56,432 nucleotides of DNA from Clostridia bacterium (GCA_017398655.1 JAFQFI010000045.1:1-56432), one strand, 5' to 3'; counted from the first letter of the stretch, positions 1 through 7,104 are shown. Numbers and translations: made by a program. Notes: generated by a model from the letters alone, not told the origin.

Positions 1-42
1 ACGGGTATGAACCGTGTGCTATAACCACTAAGCTACGCCACC
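1..42 (-). tRNA. tRNA-Met (CAT), partial, cut by the window start
   Basis: Read on the minus strand this begins GGTGGCG, then TA, then a D-arm GCTTAGTGGTTATAGC. The anticodon stem CACGG is followed by loop bases with CAT at positions 34-36. The rest of the tRNA lies outside the window. CAT could be elongator Met, initiator Met or a modified Ile tRNA. The anticodon is read directly; the assignment to Met is by default. Confidence 0.65.
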
Positions 43-216
43 ACATTACCAGTACAAAGCATTATAATTTATAAGTAGACGATTGTCAACAATTTTTTTA
101 AAAAAATTTTTATATTATAAAAATTAAAATTAATTATTAAAAATACCTTTAATAAAAAATAAAACCTTAATAAATATTTTTACTAAGGTTTTAATGGTAT
201 GTATATAAATTTTTAA

Positions 217-882
217 TTACAACGAAAATGTTGCTTCTGTTCCTGCACTGTAATCTTCACCCTCACTATAAAGCATTATGCCTTGTTGTTCTTGGTAGCC
301 ACTTCTTTCAAGCATTCTTGCTTTAAGTATTGAAGATGAAATTTCTTGGCTTCTTGGTAAGTAAACAACATCTATGCCATGAGCATTTGCTTCTGCTTCA
401 AATTTTTCCCATCTTTCTACGCCTGCAATTTCTTTTGGTGTCATAGCAGATTCGTCTTCGTAATAACTTCTTTGATATTCTTCGCAACTAAACAATACAT
501 CTACGCCAAGTGCTTCACACATTTCAAGTTTTTCGTATAAATCGTCTTGTGGTATTGCCAATGTTACACCTTTACAATAACTTACTGTTTCAAGGCGTTG
601 TTGAAAAGGTTGGAAAGGTTCTCCTTTATAATGCCTTATAACTTCGTCTGTAGAAACAGCAACAATAAGTTGTTCACATAAGCTTGAAGCTTTATCTATT
701 GCTTTTGCGTGTGCCACATGAAAAGGGTCAAATGCACCTGTTAATAAGCCCCTTTGCCATCTTTTAGGTTGAGGTGTTTCTGCTTGTGCTGGTTTTCCGG
801 CTTTTTCATCTAAATATTTTCTTGCTTCTACACCAGTTAATCGGTATTCTTTTTCTTTTAATTTTAAACTGCTAAAATCCAT
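217..882 (-). CDS. Cytidylyltransferase-like nucleotidyltransferase
   Basis: This 221-aa protein carries the nucleotidyltransferase signature GAFDPFHVAH at residues 49-58, a variant of the G-x-F-D-x-x-H-x-x-H motif that binds the nucleotide triphosphate. ISSSILKAR near residues 181-189 matches the C-terminal ISSTxIR-type motif. Such enzymes transfer CMP or AMP from CTP or ATP to a phosphorylated small molecule, as in CDP-glycerol, FAD, CoA or NAD synthesis. The first 40 residues form a charged extension not expected in the minimal domain. The substrate cannot be told from sequence. It stands alone between a tRNA and a divergent membrane-protein gene. The family is fairly secure; the reaction is inferred. 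Confidence 0.6.
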   Translation of the reverse strand: MDFSSLKLKEKEYRLTGVEARKYLDEKAGKPAQAETPQPKRWQRGLLTGAFDPFHVAHAKAIDKASSLCEQLIVAVSTDEVIRHYKGEPFQPFQQRLETVSYCKGVTLAIPQDDLYEKLEMCEALGVDVLFSCEEYQRSYYEDESAMTPKEIAGVERWEKFEAEANAHGIDVVYLPRSQEISSSILKARMLERSGYQEQQGIMLYSEGEDYSAGTEATFSL

Positions 883-1253
883 TTTTAATTTACCTTTACC
901 TTTTGTAAAAACTCAAGATTATTGTTATAAAAAAATTGTTTGAAAGATATAGTACTCTTCCAAACAATTTTAGATAACTATTTTATTGAAATTTGAGAGT
1001 TGAAAACATGGTTGAAATTTTTTAATTTCAACTGAAACTTTTGTATTTAACATTGATAAAGTTTTTAATGTTTTCATAACCACGAAAATATTAACACATT
1101 GATAAAAAAAGTCAATATGCAAAATGACTAAAAAACAAAAAATATTTTTGTTTGGTTGTTTTTGCTAAAGTTTTTAGTTGTGTGAAAACAAAAAAGATGA
1201 GATAATAAGAACAATAAAAAATTAAAATGATTTTTTTAAAATAGGAGTAATTT
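883..1253. other. Intergenic region between divergent genes
   Basis: This A/T-rich stretch separates the leftward nucleotidyltransferase from the rightward membrane-protein gene. Apart from the stem-loop at 932-971 I see only short runs such as TTGAAAT and its complement (about 1008-1040) that could form a weak hairpin. No coding sequence or recognisable RNA is apparent. Confidence 0.4.
932..971. terminator. Stem-loop, terminator-like, between divergent genes
   Basis: AAAATTGTTTG at 932-942 pairs with CAAACAATTTT at 961-971, with a partly paired inner GAAAGA/TCTTC. The stem is flanked by A and T runs. Because it lies upstream of both neighbouring genes its role is unclear; it may be a remnant terminator or a leader hairpin. 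Confidence 0.4.
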
Positions 1254-2138
1254 ATGAGTAGTTCTCGCAAAAGTGGTGGAATTATTAGTGGTATATTTAA
1301 GTTTTTGGGTGTGTTTCTTGCAGTTATTATAACTGCTTTAATAGGTGGATATTGCTTTTTAAGGTTTTCATTAGGTATTGATATTTTTGATATAAAAAAC
1401 AAATTAGATTTATTAAACCAAAGTGTAGACGAATCAAAAGTAATAACAGAAGTTTATAGTAACGAAGATGCTGAACAAGGTTTTAATATTTTGTTTGGTA
1501 CAGATGCTGTATATAAAGATAATGGAACTGGTTATGTATTTAATAAAGAAGAATTTATTTCAGGCCAAATTGGTTTAAATGTACAACTTACCGATAAACA
1601 ATTTGCAAGTATGGTTAATTTGTTTTTAAACAATATATATGCAGGTAATGATAGTGAAGATTATGCAAATTATATAGCGCTTAAACAAATTCAATTTAGC
1701 AATTTTAATGTAGAAGGAACAAAAACAAATGTAGATGTTAGATTTGTTGCAAAAATAGATTTTGAAAAAGTAAAAAATAATATGCTTGCAAACGAAAGTG
1801 GCATTGTAGATTTTATTGCAAACTTAATACCAAATAATATTTATATTACAAGCAATTTTACAATTGGTATTGATAGTACAAATCCAACAGAATATACAGT
1901 ACAAAGCAATTATGTTATTTTAAATCAACTTACTCAACAACAATCAAAAGAAACTTTAGATCTTTTAAGCAAAATTGCTGGCAGTGGAATTTTACCAGAA
2001 AGCTTAAATAATACATTTGCTACCGTTTTGTTTGGAAATGAAGAAAATAAGGGCTTTTTAGATGTTTTAACAGGTTTTTCTACTTTTACTTTTGAAAGTG
2101 ATGGAACAGATATTTATTTAACAATAAAAGGCGAATAA
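1254..2138 (+). CDS. Hypothetical membrane-anchored extracytoplasmic protein
   Basis: A 294-aa protein of unknown function. The start is supported by the ribosome binding site ATAGGAG seven bases upstream. After a short Ser/Arg/Lys-rich N-terminus there is one transmembrane segment at about residues 12-33, and the remaining 260 residues are hydrophilic, Asn/Thr-rich and probably outside the cell. No catalytic motif or named domain is recognisable. It stands alone ahead of the tRNA-Ala/tRNA-Ile promoter and belongs to the host side of the att junction. Confidence 0.55.
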   Translation: MSSSRKSGGIISGIFKFLGVFLAVIITALIGGYCFLRFSLGIDIFDIKNKLDLLNQSVDESKVITEVYSNEDAEQGFNILFGTDAVYKDNGTGYVFNKEEFISGQIGLNVQLTDKQFASMVNLFLNNIYAGNDSEDYANYIALKQIQFSNFNVEGTKTNVDVRFVAKIDFEKVKNNMLANESGIVDFIANLIPNNIYITSNFTIGIDSTNPTEYTVQSNYVILNQLTQQQSKETLDLLSKIAGSGILPESLNNTFATVLFGNEENKGFLDVLTGFSTFTFESDGTDIYLTIKGE

Positions 2139-2167
2139 AAAAATATAAAAAAATTTTGTTTTTACCG

Positions 2168-2199
2168 TTGACAAGTTATTTTGTTTTTGTTATTATAAT
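2168..2199 (+). promoter_or_regulatory. Promoter of the tRNA-Ala/tRNA-Ile operon
   Basis: A perfect -35 box TTGACA (2168-2173) is followed at 17 nt by TATTAT (2191-2196), overlapping a perfect TATAAT at 2194-2199. The first transcribed gene is tRNA-Ala at 2217. The element integrated into the second tRNA lies downstream of this promoter. Confidence 0.7.
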
Positions 2200-2216
2200 A
2201 GGGCTTTAATAAATAT

Positions 2217-2293
2217 GGGGGTATAGCTCAGTTGGCTAGAGCGCCTGCCTTGCACGCAGGAGGTCGTCGGTTCGAGCCCGACTATCTCCACCA
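2217..2293 (+). tRNA. tRNA-Ala (TGC)
   Basis: Complete cloverleaf: acceptor GGGGGTA with TATCTCC (two G-U pairs), D-arm TAGCTCAG...GAGC, anticodon loop with TGC in CCTTGCACG, T-arm GGTTCGAGCCC, and an encoded ACCA tail. It is cotranscribed with tRNA-Ile 50 nt downstream, the usual Ala-Ile pair. Confidence 0.95.
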
Positions 2294-2342
2294 TTAAAGC
2301 TTTGTTATGATAACCGGTAGTAACAAAGTTTTTTATATATAT

Positions 2343-2419
2343 AGGATTGTAGCTCAGCCGGTTAGAGCACCACCCTGATAAGGTGGGGGTCGGTGGTTCG
2401 AGTCCACTCAATCCTACCA
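2343..2419 (+). tRNA. tRNA-Ile (GAT), integration target of the mobile element
   Basis: Complete cloverleaf: acceptor AGGATTG pairs with CAATCCT, anticodon stem CCACC/GGTGG holds GAT, T-arm is GGTTCGAGTCC, and CCA is encoded. The 3' part from 2375 is the att core: an identical 46-bp copy is found at 34024-34069 and 42 bp again at 34239-34280. Integration therefore keeps the tRNA whole, with element DNA starting right after its CCA. Confidence 0.96.
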
Positions 2420-2420
2420 A
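2375..2420 (+). repeat. attL core (46 bp, inside tRNA-Ile)
   Basis: The stretch starting CTGATAAGG in the anticodon loop and running through the CCA tail plus one A is identical to 34024-34069. Crossover in an anticodon loop, with the anticodon stem providing the inverted core sites, is a common choice of tyrosine integrases. Confidence 0.9.
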
Positions 2421-2448
2421 AAACCACAATATATTGTGGTTTTTTTTA
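2421..2448 (+). terminator. Terminator after tRNA-Ile, supplied by the element
   Basis: AAACCACAAT/ATTGTGGTTT forms a near-continuous perfect stem (2421-2440) followed by a T run. It lies on the element side of attL. The two right-hand tRNA fragments are instead followed by a different terminator (AGTCACTC...GAGTG), so the element replaces the tRNA's own terminator. Confidence 0.8.
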
Positions 2449-2507
2449 TTTCCAACCACAATTTTTCAACATAAAAACTGCCTAATACTAGGCAAAACTA
2501 CATAGAA

Positions 2508-2581
2508 TTGTTGTCAACTGTTGTCAATTGTTGTCAAAATGTCCCCTTTTTTTTGAAAAACTGTTGTCAAATTGTTGTCAA
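2508..2581 (+). repeat. Left arm-type integrase binding repeats (5 copies of 10 bp)
   Basis: YTGTTGTCAA occurs three times end to end at 2508-2537 and twice more at 2561-2570 and 2572-2581. The same decamer recurs near the right end at 33903-33945. Repeats at both ends inside att match the arm sites bound by the N-terminal domain of Tn916/lambda-type integrases. Confidence 0.8.
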
Positions 2582-2596
2582 AATTTTTGCATAAAA

Positions 2597-2631
2597 AAAG
2601 CCAAGAGTTTTTGATCCTGGCTTTGTTTTTT
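2597..2631 (-). terminator. Terminator of the xis-int operon
   Basis: AAAGCCA (2597-2603) pairs with TGGCTTT (2618-2624). On the minus strand the stem is followed by T residues from the A run at 2592-2599. It lies directly beyond the integrase stop codon. Confidence 0.7.
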
Positions 2632-3947
2632 TATATGATTAAATTGTTTAGTTTTCGTTTTTCTTTTTCTAATAATAATTCTTTAATTTTTGCATCGATA
2701 TCTTCGTTGTTTAAATCTTCATAAGAAGTTTTCTTAGTAAATTTATTATTTAAAATTTCTGTCGCTTTTTTAAAGTAAGATTTGTCAATAGAGTTATATG
2801 TAACAATAGTTGTTTTTACAGACTTGTGTCCTAAAAGAGATTGGATTATTTTAGGATTTTGATCAGCTTCGAATAACATATTTGAATATGTGTGTCTTAA
2901 TCCATGAAAATGAATTCCTAAATTATCTAAATTATGCTTTTCTAAAAATCTAGAAAAAATTTTTCTTGTCCCAGAATAACTTCTTAGTGAGCCATCGTTA
3001 TTTGCAAAAACAAAAGAATTAGGGGAAGTAAGATTGTTGTTATAGGTTTGCTCTTTAAATGATTGATTAATTTTATGGTTTTCTAAAACTTCTAATAGTA
3101 TGTCTGGCATTGGAACATTTCTTACAGAACAAGCTGTTTTTGTTTCTCCTATAACATTTTTTCTTTCAATAACTTTTCCTTCAGAGTTAAATTTTGGAAC
3201 GATTGTTACACCTTTTTCAACTGTGATAATTTTATTTAAAAAATCAATATTTTTCCATTTTAATGCAAGAACTTCACCTGTTCTTAAACCGGCGAACATC
3301 ATAGTTATACATAGTGGTTTTAAGAAATTATGGTTTTCGAGACACATTAAAAATTTTTCTCTAAGTTCGGGTGGAATTGCTTTATAAGAATTTTCGTTTT
3401 CGTTATAAATTTTTCTTTCAGTGCTTTTTACTTTAGTTTTTGTAGTAGGATTGTCTTTTGTTAGATTATTTTCAACAGCATAATTAAAAAATTGATTAAA
3501 AAGAAATTTGATTTTCTTTACAACAGAGAGGCTATAGCCATTATCAATCATACCATTTAAAACTTTTTGAATTACAATATTATTAACTTCTTCAAGTTTC
3601 ATATTTCCAACTTTTGATTTGATATGTAGGTTATAGTTTCTAATTACATTTTCAAATGTTCTTGGGCTTACTTGATTCTTTTTAAATATTAAAAGCCATT
3701 CAGTCATTAAATCGTTTATTGTTTTGTTGTTTGTATAACTATAAGTATTAGTTTCAATTCTATTTGTTAATTTTGAAAGTTTATCAGCAACTTCCATTCT
3801 TGATTTGCCATATAAATGTTTTCTTATTATCTTTCCGTTTTCATCATAACCTACAGTAGCAACAGCAACCCATCTTCCATCGCTTCTTTGTATAATAGAG
3901 CCTTCTTTATTTGAACGACGAGTATATGTTTGTATTTTCTTTTTCAT
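2631..3947 (-). CDS. int: Tyrosine recombinase / phage integrase
   Basis: A 438-aa site-specific recombinase that would catalyse integration into and excision from tRNA-Ile. The catalytic domain is complete: first Arg in GLRTGEVLALKW (about residue 222), HGLRH (about 348-352), LLGHKS (about 372-377), and the nucleophilic Tyr in VTYNSI (about 385). The N-terminal 60 residues resemble the AP2-like arm-binding domain of Tn916-type integrases, which fits the TTGTTGTCAA arm repeats at both ends. It follows the excisionase gene with a 4-nt overlap and has AAGGAG upstream of ATG. It points toward the att site, as expected. The last 30 residues are a Lys/Glu-rich tail. Confidence 0.95.
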   Translation of the reverse strand: MKKKIQTYTRRSNKEGSIIQRSDGRWVAVATVGYDENGKIIRKHLYGKSRMEVADKLSKLTNRIETNTYSYTNNKTINDLMTEWLLIFKKNQVSPRTFENVIRNYNLHIKSKVGNMKLEEVNNIVIQKVLNGMIDNGYSLSVVKKIKFLFNQFFNYAVENNLTKDNPTTKTKVKSTERKIYNENENSYKAIPPELREKFLMCLENHNFLKPLCITMMFAGLRTGEVLALKWKNIDFLNKIITVEKGVTIVPKFNSEGKVIERKNVIGETKTACSVRNVPMPDILLEVLENHKINQSFKEQTYNNNLTSPNSFVFANNDGSLRSYSGTRKIFSRFLEKHNLDNLGIHFHGLRHTYSNMLFEADQNPKIIQSLLGHKSVKTTIVTYNSIDKSYFKKATEILNNKFTKKTSYEDLNNEDIDAKIKELLLEKEKRKLNNLII

Positions 3948-4192
3948 TGTTTCTCCTTATTGTTATTAAGGGTTAACCAAGTAACAAAATTAAGAACACT
4001 CACAACTTGTCTTTTACCTATCTTTGTAGTAGGGAAGTTTTTATCTCTTAAAAGTGTTCTAATATTATCTCTGCCTAACCCTGTGATTTTCATTAAGTCT
4101 TCGCATTCTAAAAAATCTTTATTGTATTTAACTGAAATTCTTGAAACTTCAGCTTGAATTAATTTGTCTATATCTATTTCATTAAAGTTCAT
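3944..4192 (-). CDS. Excisionase-like HTH protein
   Basis: An 82-aa protein whose residues about 28-72 look like a MerR-type winged helix (helix_turn_helix_17), as in Tn916 Xis and related excisionases: LMKITGLGRDNIRTLLRD followed by FPTTKIGKRQVV. It would bind near the ends and steer the integrase toward excision. The ATG has a GGAGG site eight bases upstream, and its stop overlaps the integrase start by 4 nt, so the two are translationally coupled. A large inverted repeat (4211-4265) sits just upstream. The excisionase role is inferred from size, fold type and position. Confidence 0.7.
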   Translation of the reverse strand: MNFNEIDIDKLIQAEVSRISVKYNKDFLECEDLMKITGLGRDNIRTLLRDKNFPTTKIGKRQVVSVLNFVTWLTLNNNKEKQ

Positions 4193-4210
4193 ATATAAAC
4201 CTCCTTTTTG

Positions 4211-4265
4211 AACTTTAAATAAATTCTGTGATTCGAATCTTTTTTGAATTTATTCGACTAAAGTT
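4211..4265 (-). promoter_or_regulatory. Inverted repeat upstream of xis-int
   Basis: AATAAATTC (4218-4226) pairs with GAATTTATT (4246-4254), and outer AACTTTA (4211-4217) pairs with TAAAGTT (4259-4265). A palindrome GATTCGAATC lies in the loop at 4230-4239. It is a candidate operator or leader hairpin controlling excision. No clear promoter was identified. Confidence 0.45.
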
Positions 4266-4394
4266 TACATAGACAAAAACAGGAATGCGAGTGAGTGTCT
4301 AAAGGGTAAATTAAGGACTATGTAGGTTGTTTGAGAACTTTGAGGAACTAATTGGGTAGTTTATAAACATAAATTTTCTCTCCTTTTATTTTTC

Positions 4395-4561
4395 ATTTTG
4401 TCTTTCGACACAGGGCGAAATAATCGGTTTAGGGGATGTGTCAATGAAAAAGAGAAACGACGAGAAAAAAATGTTTATATATTTTTGTTTAAATTATTTT
4501 GTTTTTTTAGAGCATTGACTCAGCAACGAAACCGATTATGCTACGCCCCGAAAGACAAAAT
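4395..4561. repeat. Long nested hairpin element, copy A
   Basis: Nested arms: ATTTTGTCTTTCG (4395-4407) with its perfect complement at 4549-4561; GGGCG (4413-4417) with CGCCC (4544-4548); TAATCGGTTT (4421-4430) with AAACCGATTA (4529-4538); GTCAATG (4440-4446) with CATTGAC (4513-4519). The 66-nt terminal loop is A/T-rich. A related element with changed but still pairing arms is at 32126-32342. It lies between the leftward int operon and the rightward structural operon. Possible roles are structured RNA, packaging signal, or single-strand origin. An open frame runs across it but does not look coding. Confidence 0.7.
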
Positions 4562-4592
4562 TTATGCAATATGTAAAAAATAAAAAACGTAA

Positions 4593-4621
4593 TTGACATT
4601 TTTTGGGAAACTATATATAAT
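4593..4621 (+). promoter_or_regulatory. Consensus promoter of the rightward phage operon
   Basis: TTGACA (4593-4598), a 17-nt spacer and TATAAT (4616-4621) match the housekeeping sigma consensus perfectly. Transcription would start near 4628, immediately before the LexA-type box. The leader to the first gene at 4773 is about 145 nt. Confidence 0.85.
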
Positions 4622-4631
4622 ACAATTATTA

Positions 4632-4644
4632 GAACATATGTTCG
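4632..4644 (+). promoter_or_regulatory. LexA (SOS) box
   Basis: GAACATATGTTCG agrees with the Bacillota LexA/DinR consensus CGAACRNRYGTTYG at every base except the first (A instead of C). It begins 10 bp after the -10 hexamer and so covers the predicted start of transcription, where LexA binding would block initiation. This suggests SOS induction of the phage-like operon, as known for the filamentous phage CTXphi. Binding is not demonstrated. Confidence 0.78.
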
Positions 4645-4772
4645 TATTTTAATATATAAAAATCTTAAATAAATGTAGGGAATAGCCCACCTTATATTTA
4701 AATAAGTTTTTCCGCTAAACTATTGCTGTTTGTTGTATTGTTGTGTGTCTATATATAGGAGGGTTTAAAGAA

Positions 4773-4952
4773 ATGGACTTTCACGATGTTGGTGTCATAA
4801 CAATGTATTGTCCCAACTGTGGGCATAAGGTTATGGGCTATAAAGATAAGGATGGTGTTATCAAAATTGTATGTAATAGGTGTAAATGTTTTATTGTGAG
4901 CAAGTATCACAAAAAAGCCACTAACATTAAAGTTGTGGCTTCTCAAAATTAA
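4773..4952 (+). CDS. Small zinc-ribbon protein
   Basis: A 59-aa protein with CPNCG at about residues 13-17 and CNRC at about 34-37, two CxxC knuckles that would hold one zinc ion. It resembles Com-type and other short phage zinc ribbons. I chose the ATG at 4773 because AGGAGGG lies 8 nt upstream; a frame extending back to 4743 lacks such a site. It is the first gene after the SOS promoter. Function is unknown; a DNA- or RNA-binding regulator is likely. A terminator-like hairpin follows it. Confidence 0.6.
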   Translation: MDFHDVGVITMYCPNCGHKVMGYKDKDGVIKIVCNRCKCFIVSKYHKKATNIKVVASQN

Positions 4953-5066
4953 ATATCGTTTATATTGCAAACTTTGGTCTAGCTGAAATAGTGCTTTAAA
5001 TAAATCCAAATTCAATACAATATAAATAAGTATTCGTGAAACACTTTATAGTGTAAAAGCAAGATA

Positions 5067-5127
5067 AAAAGTCTTGGCGAGTAGTTAATTCTTAAGTGAA
5101 TTTTCTATTAGCCAGGACTTTTTTTTA
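5067..5127 (+). terminator. Terminator or attenuator after the zinc-ribbon gene
   Basis: AAAAGTCTTGGC (5067-5078) pairs with GCCAGGACTTTT (5111-5122, one G-U), followed by T8. The loop contains a smaller hairpin ATTC/GAAT. It separates the first gene from the HTH gene cluster, so it may only attenuate the SOS transcript. Confidence 0.75.
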
Positions 5128-5216
5128 TTTTTTTTAATTTTTAAATTTATTCCGTGCAAAAACTGCACACAATGTTTGCAAAAATCTAAGTGTTAGGATA
5201 AAAGGAGGTGAGATAA

Positions 5217-5570
5217 GTGAAAGCTTTAGAGCGAAGACAATCGCTTTTAGAATTGCTCTGTGAAAGACGATTTGAAAAGATTGATAACTTGGCTTTTGAA
5301 TTTTCTGTTAATGAGTGCACAATTCGCAGAGATATTCAAGAACTTTCCTTATCTTATCCTATATATACAGTTACTGGTCCGTATGGTGGTGTATATGTGT
5401 CTGAAGATTATTATTTAGGTAAATGTTATTTGAGTCCGGAACAAATGTCTTTACTTGAAGAAGTTTCTAATCTTTTAGATGAAACAAAAAAGAAAACATT
5501 AAATTCAATTATTAAAAAGTTTGGTCGTCCTAACATTAAGGAGATAAAAAATGGATATAGAACAAATTAG
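5217..5570 (+). CDS. HTH transcriptional regulator (DeoR-type winged helix)
   Basis: A 117-aa protein whose first 60 residues form a DeoR-type helix-turn-helix: RRQSLLELLCERRF, then FEFSVNECTIRRDIQEL as the recognition half, then a wing around TVTGPYGGVYV. There is no sugar-binding domain, so it is a small DNA-binding regulator, probably of element genes. It starts with GTG, chosen because AAAGGAGG lies seven to eight bases upstream. Its end overlaps the next gene by 20 nt. Such short proteins are frequent in clostridial integrative elements. The target is unknown. Confidence 0.65.
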   Translation: MKALERRQSLLELLCERRFEKIDNLAFEFSVNECTIRRDIQELSLSYPIYTVTGPYGGVYVSEDYYLGKCYLSPEQMSLLEEVSNLLDETKKKTLNSIIKKFGRPNIKEIKNGYRTN

Positions 5571-5871
5571 AGAAGATTTAAAAGATATAAGATTTTATTA
5601 TTCAATGAAAGAAACATTTGAAAAAGGTGCAACTAAAGTAAAAGCAACAGCAACTATAAAGAAAGTTGAAAAATATAACAGAGTAATGGAAAATGCTCCA
5701 GCAAGATTATATATTTTGTATGTTTCTTTATATTTAGAAAATAATACTCAAACTTCATTAGCAGATAATTGGTGTTATACGAGAGAGTACATTAAAGATT
5801 TAAATAATAAATTATGTGATTATTTATTAAAAGAAATAACAAAAATAGATAAGGAGAATGAAAATGGATAA
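5551..5871 (+). CDS. Sigma-region-4-like small regulator (first of three)
   Basis: A 106-aa protein. Residues about 50-98 (ARLYILYVSLYLENNTQTSL...WCYTREYIKDLN) have the spacing of a sigma-70 region 4 helix-turn-helix and can be aligned by eye with the C-terminal halves of the proteins at 14933 and 25855, though the similarity is weaker. The N-terminal half is a charged helix. AGGAG precedes the ATG by 6 nt. It overlaps both neighbours, so the three genes are one translationally coupled unit. It may be an ArpU/RinA-like phage activator; that is inference. Confidence 0.5.
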   Translation: MDIEQIREDLKDIRFYYSMKETFEKGATKVKATATIKKVEKYNRVMENAPARLYILYVSLYLENNTQTSLADNWCYTREYIKDLNNKLCDYLLKEITKIDKENENG

Positions 5872-6106
5872 GAAATTTTTAACAAAAGCAGATAATGTTT
5901 ATCGAACAAGTAATTATATAATTCGACAGGATGTATTTTTTTTAAATTTAAATAAATGCAATTGCTTAATTTTATGTAAGGATATTTTTTATTTAAGAAC
6001 TCCTAAAAGGGATAAAGAGTATGAAGATTATTTTAAAGATAGGGAAGAAGATATAAATGGCAAAAGGGTTCATTCGTCATTATATATTCGTAAATACATT
6101 TTTTAA
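5864..6106 (+). CDS. Hypothetical small protein
   Basis: An 80-aa protein of unknown function. An ATG at 5858 is only 1 nt from the AAGGAG site (5851-5856), so the ATG at 5864, spaced 7 nt, is preferred. The start overlaps the stop of the upstream gene. Tyr-, Lys- and Asp-rich, with two Cys in NKCNCLILC. No motif is recognised. It ends the early gene cluster just before a strong terminator. Confidence 0.5.
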   Translation: MDKKFLTKADNVYRTSNYIIRQDVFFLNLNKCNCLILCKDIFYLRTPKRDKEYEDYFKDREEDINGKRVHSSLYIRKYIF

Positions 6107-6111
6107 ATATT

Positions 6112-6140
6112 AAAGACAAGGTTAATCCTTGTCTTTTTTT
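6112..6140 (+). terminator. Terminator of the early gene cluster
   Basis: AAAGACAAGG and CCTTGTCTTT form a 10-bp stem with a short loop, followed by seven T residues. Confidence 0.85.
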
Positions 6141-6199
6141 ACTACCTTTTACTACCCATTTTACCTCCATTGACCCTATATTTACTACCGCACTATACC
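6141..6199 (+). promoter_or_regulatory. Phased ACTACC repeats and possible promoter ahead of the coat operon
   Basis: ACTACC occurs at 6141, 6151 and 6184, with weaker ACCTCC at 6163, GACCC at 6172 and ATACC at 6195; the ACC core recurs about every 10 bp over the first four. A poor promoter TTGACC (6170-6175), 18 nt, TATACC (6194-6199) overlaps the array. It could be an activator site for the next operon, but the evidence is only this repetition. Confidence 0.4.
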
Positions 6200-6234
6200 T
6201 CGTATTCCGAATTTTAATTAGCTATACTGCTTGT

Positions 6235-6369
6235 GTAATCTGAAGCAGAGGCAAAGATTGTGTGTTTATCGATTTAAGTGCGAACTTATATAAGATAACG
6301 GTGGCCACCTTCGCACAATCGCCTGGAACGGAAGTTTTATTTTATGTGTCTTCGGGTCTATCAGATTAC
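6235..6369 (+). promoter_or_regulatory. Structured noncoding region before the candidate ssDNA-binding/coat operon
   Basis: GTAATCTGA (6235-6243) pairs perfectly with TCAGATTAC (6361-6369). Inside, GTGCGAA (6278-6284) pairs with TTCGCAC (6310-6316), and an alternative GATTGTG (6256-6262) pairs with CACAATC (6314-6320); the last two overlap and exclude each other. The region is richer in G+C than its surroundings. It is a candidate structured leader RNA, or a DNA hairpin used in replication or packaging. Confidence 0.5.
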
Positions 6370-6439
6370 TTCACAATTTAATATTGGCTGGGCTATCGGA
6401 ATAACGGGCAATAACAATATAAAAAAGGGGTATTTGCAA

Positions 6440-6697
6440 ATGGCAAAAATTACAAGAGAAAGACGCTGGTTAGTTCCAAATAAAAGAGCTGAACAATATG
6501 CTCAAGAACTAAAAGCAAAAGTACATATTCGTGGTCCTAAGGAAGGTAAACCATTAACTGATAAAGAAGCATGTATCAGAATTGGTGCTTTACAAATGAA
6601 AAACGACCATATTGGTATGTATAAATTTAAAAAAGCTATCAAAGAGGGTAAATCTCTTACTGAAGCTAGAAAGTATTCAAAAACAGTTGGAAAATAA
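6440..6697 (+). CDS. Small basic hypothetical protein
   Basis: An 85-aa protein rich in Lys and Arg, probably nucleic-acid binding or regulatory. The ATG at 6440 follows AAAAAAGGGG by 8 nt; an open frame extends back to 6344 but through the structured region, so it is not used. It starts the operon that continues with the candidate ssDNA-binding and coat genes, 23 nt apart from the next gene. In filamentous phages a small replication or DNA-binding gene occupies this position. No family is recognised. Confidence 0.5.
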   Translation: MAKITRERRWLVPNKRAEQYAQELKAKVHIRGPKEGKPLTDKEACIRIGALQMKNDHIGMYKFKKAIKEGKSLTEARKYSKTVGK

Positions 6698-6720
6698 TTT
6701 TAATTTAGGAGGAATCTTTT

Positions 6721-7071
6721 ATGGAAAAGAAGAATGCAAAAATTGTAGTAGAAAGGGAAACATTTGAAAAAAATGGTAAATCATATTTCTCATATTTTAT
6801 TAAAGGTAAGATTCGTGGAAAGGAAGTAAGAATCCTTGTTTCACCACCAGACAAAAGTGGTTATGCAGTTTTAGATATCGTTTTTGGTAATGATATGAAA
6901 GCAGACCTAGTTGTTAAACCTTTCGAAATGAAAGATCAAGCAACAGGTGATGTTATTAAAGGCAATACCTATTTTGTATCATCTGTTGACGAAGACGGTG
7001 AAGTTTATGAATGTAAAATCACACCATATCGTTATTCAGATAAAGCTCTTCTTAATATGCTTATGAGATAA
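6721..7071 (+). CDS. Candidate ssDNA-binding protein (gpV-like by position)
   Basis: A 116-aa, mostly beta-predicted protein with alternating hydrophobic and charged residues, containing SYFSYFIKGKIRGKEVRILV and a late EVYECKITPYRY segment. Size, charge and place, upstream of tiny coat-like genes, match the ssDNA-binding protein of filamentous phages, which coats progeny single strands and hands them to the assembly site. Sequence alone does not prove this; it could be another OB-fold-like or regulatory protein. AGGAGG lies 7 nt before the ATG. Confidence 0.45.
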   Translation: MEKKNAKIVVERETFEKNGKSYFSYFIKGKIRGKEVRILVSPPDKSGYAVLDIVFGNDMKADLVVKPFEMKDQATGDVIKGNTYFVSSVDEDGEVYECKITPYRYSDKALLNMLMR

Positions 7072-7104
7072 GCAATTAAGGAAATATATTAAAAGGAGAT
7101 ATAA

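Noticed and set aside
2193..2459. An 88-codon minus-strand open frame across both tRNAs (GLEPPTP / GLEPTTS type)
   Set aside because: It is the antisense of two tRNA genes, a well-known spurious annotation.
3100..3387. A 95-codon frame opposite the integrase
   Set aside because: Shadow of the integrase gene; no binding site and no recognisable protein.
4398..4583. A 61-codon frame across hairpin element A
   Set aside because: It follows the two arms of the nested hairpin and lacks a ribosome binding site; the structure explains the sequence.
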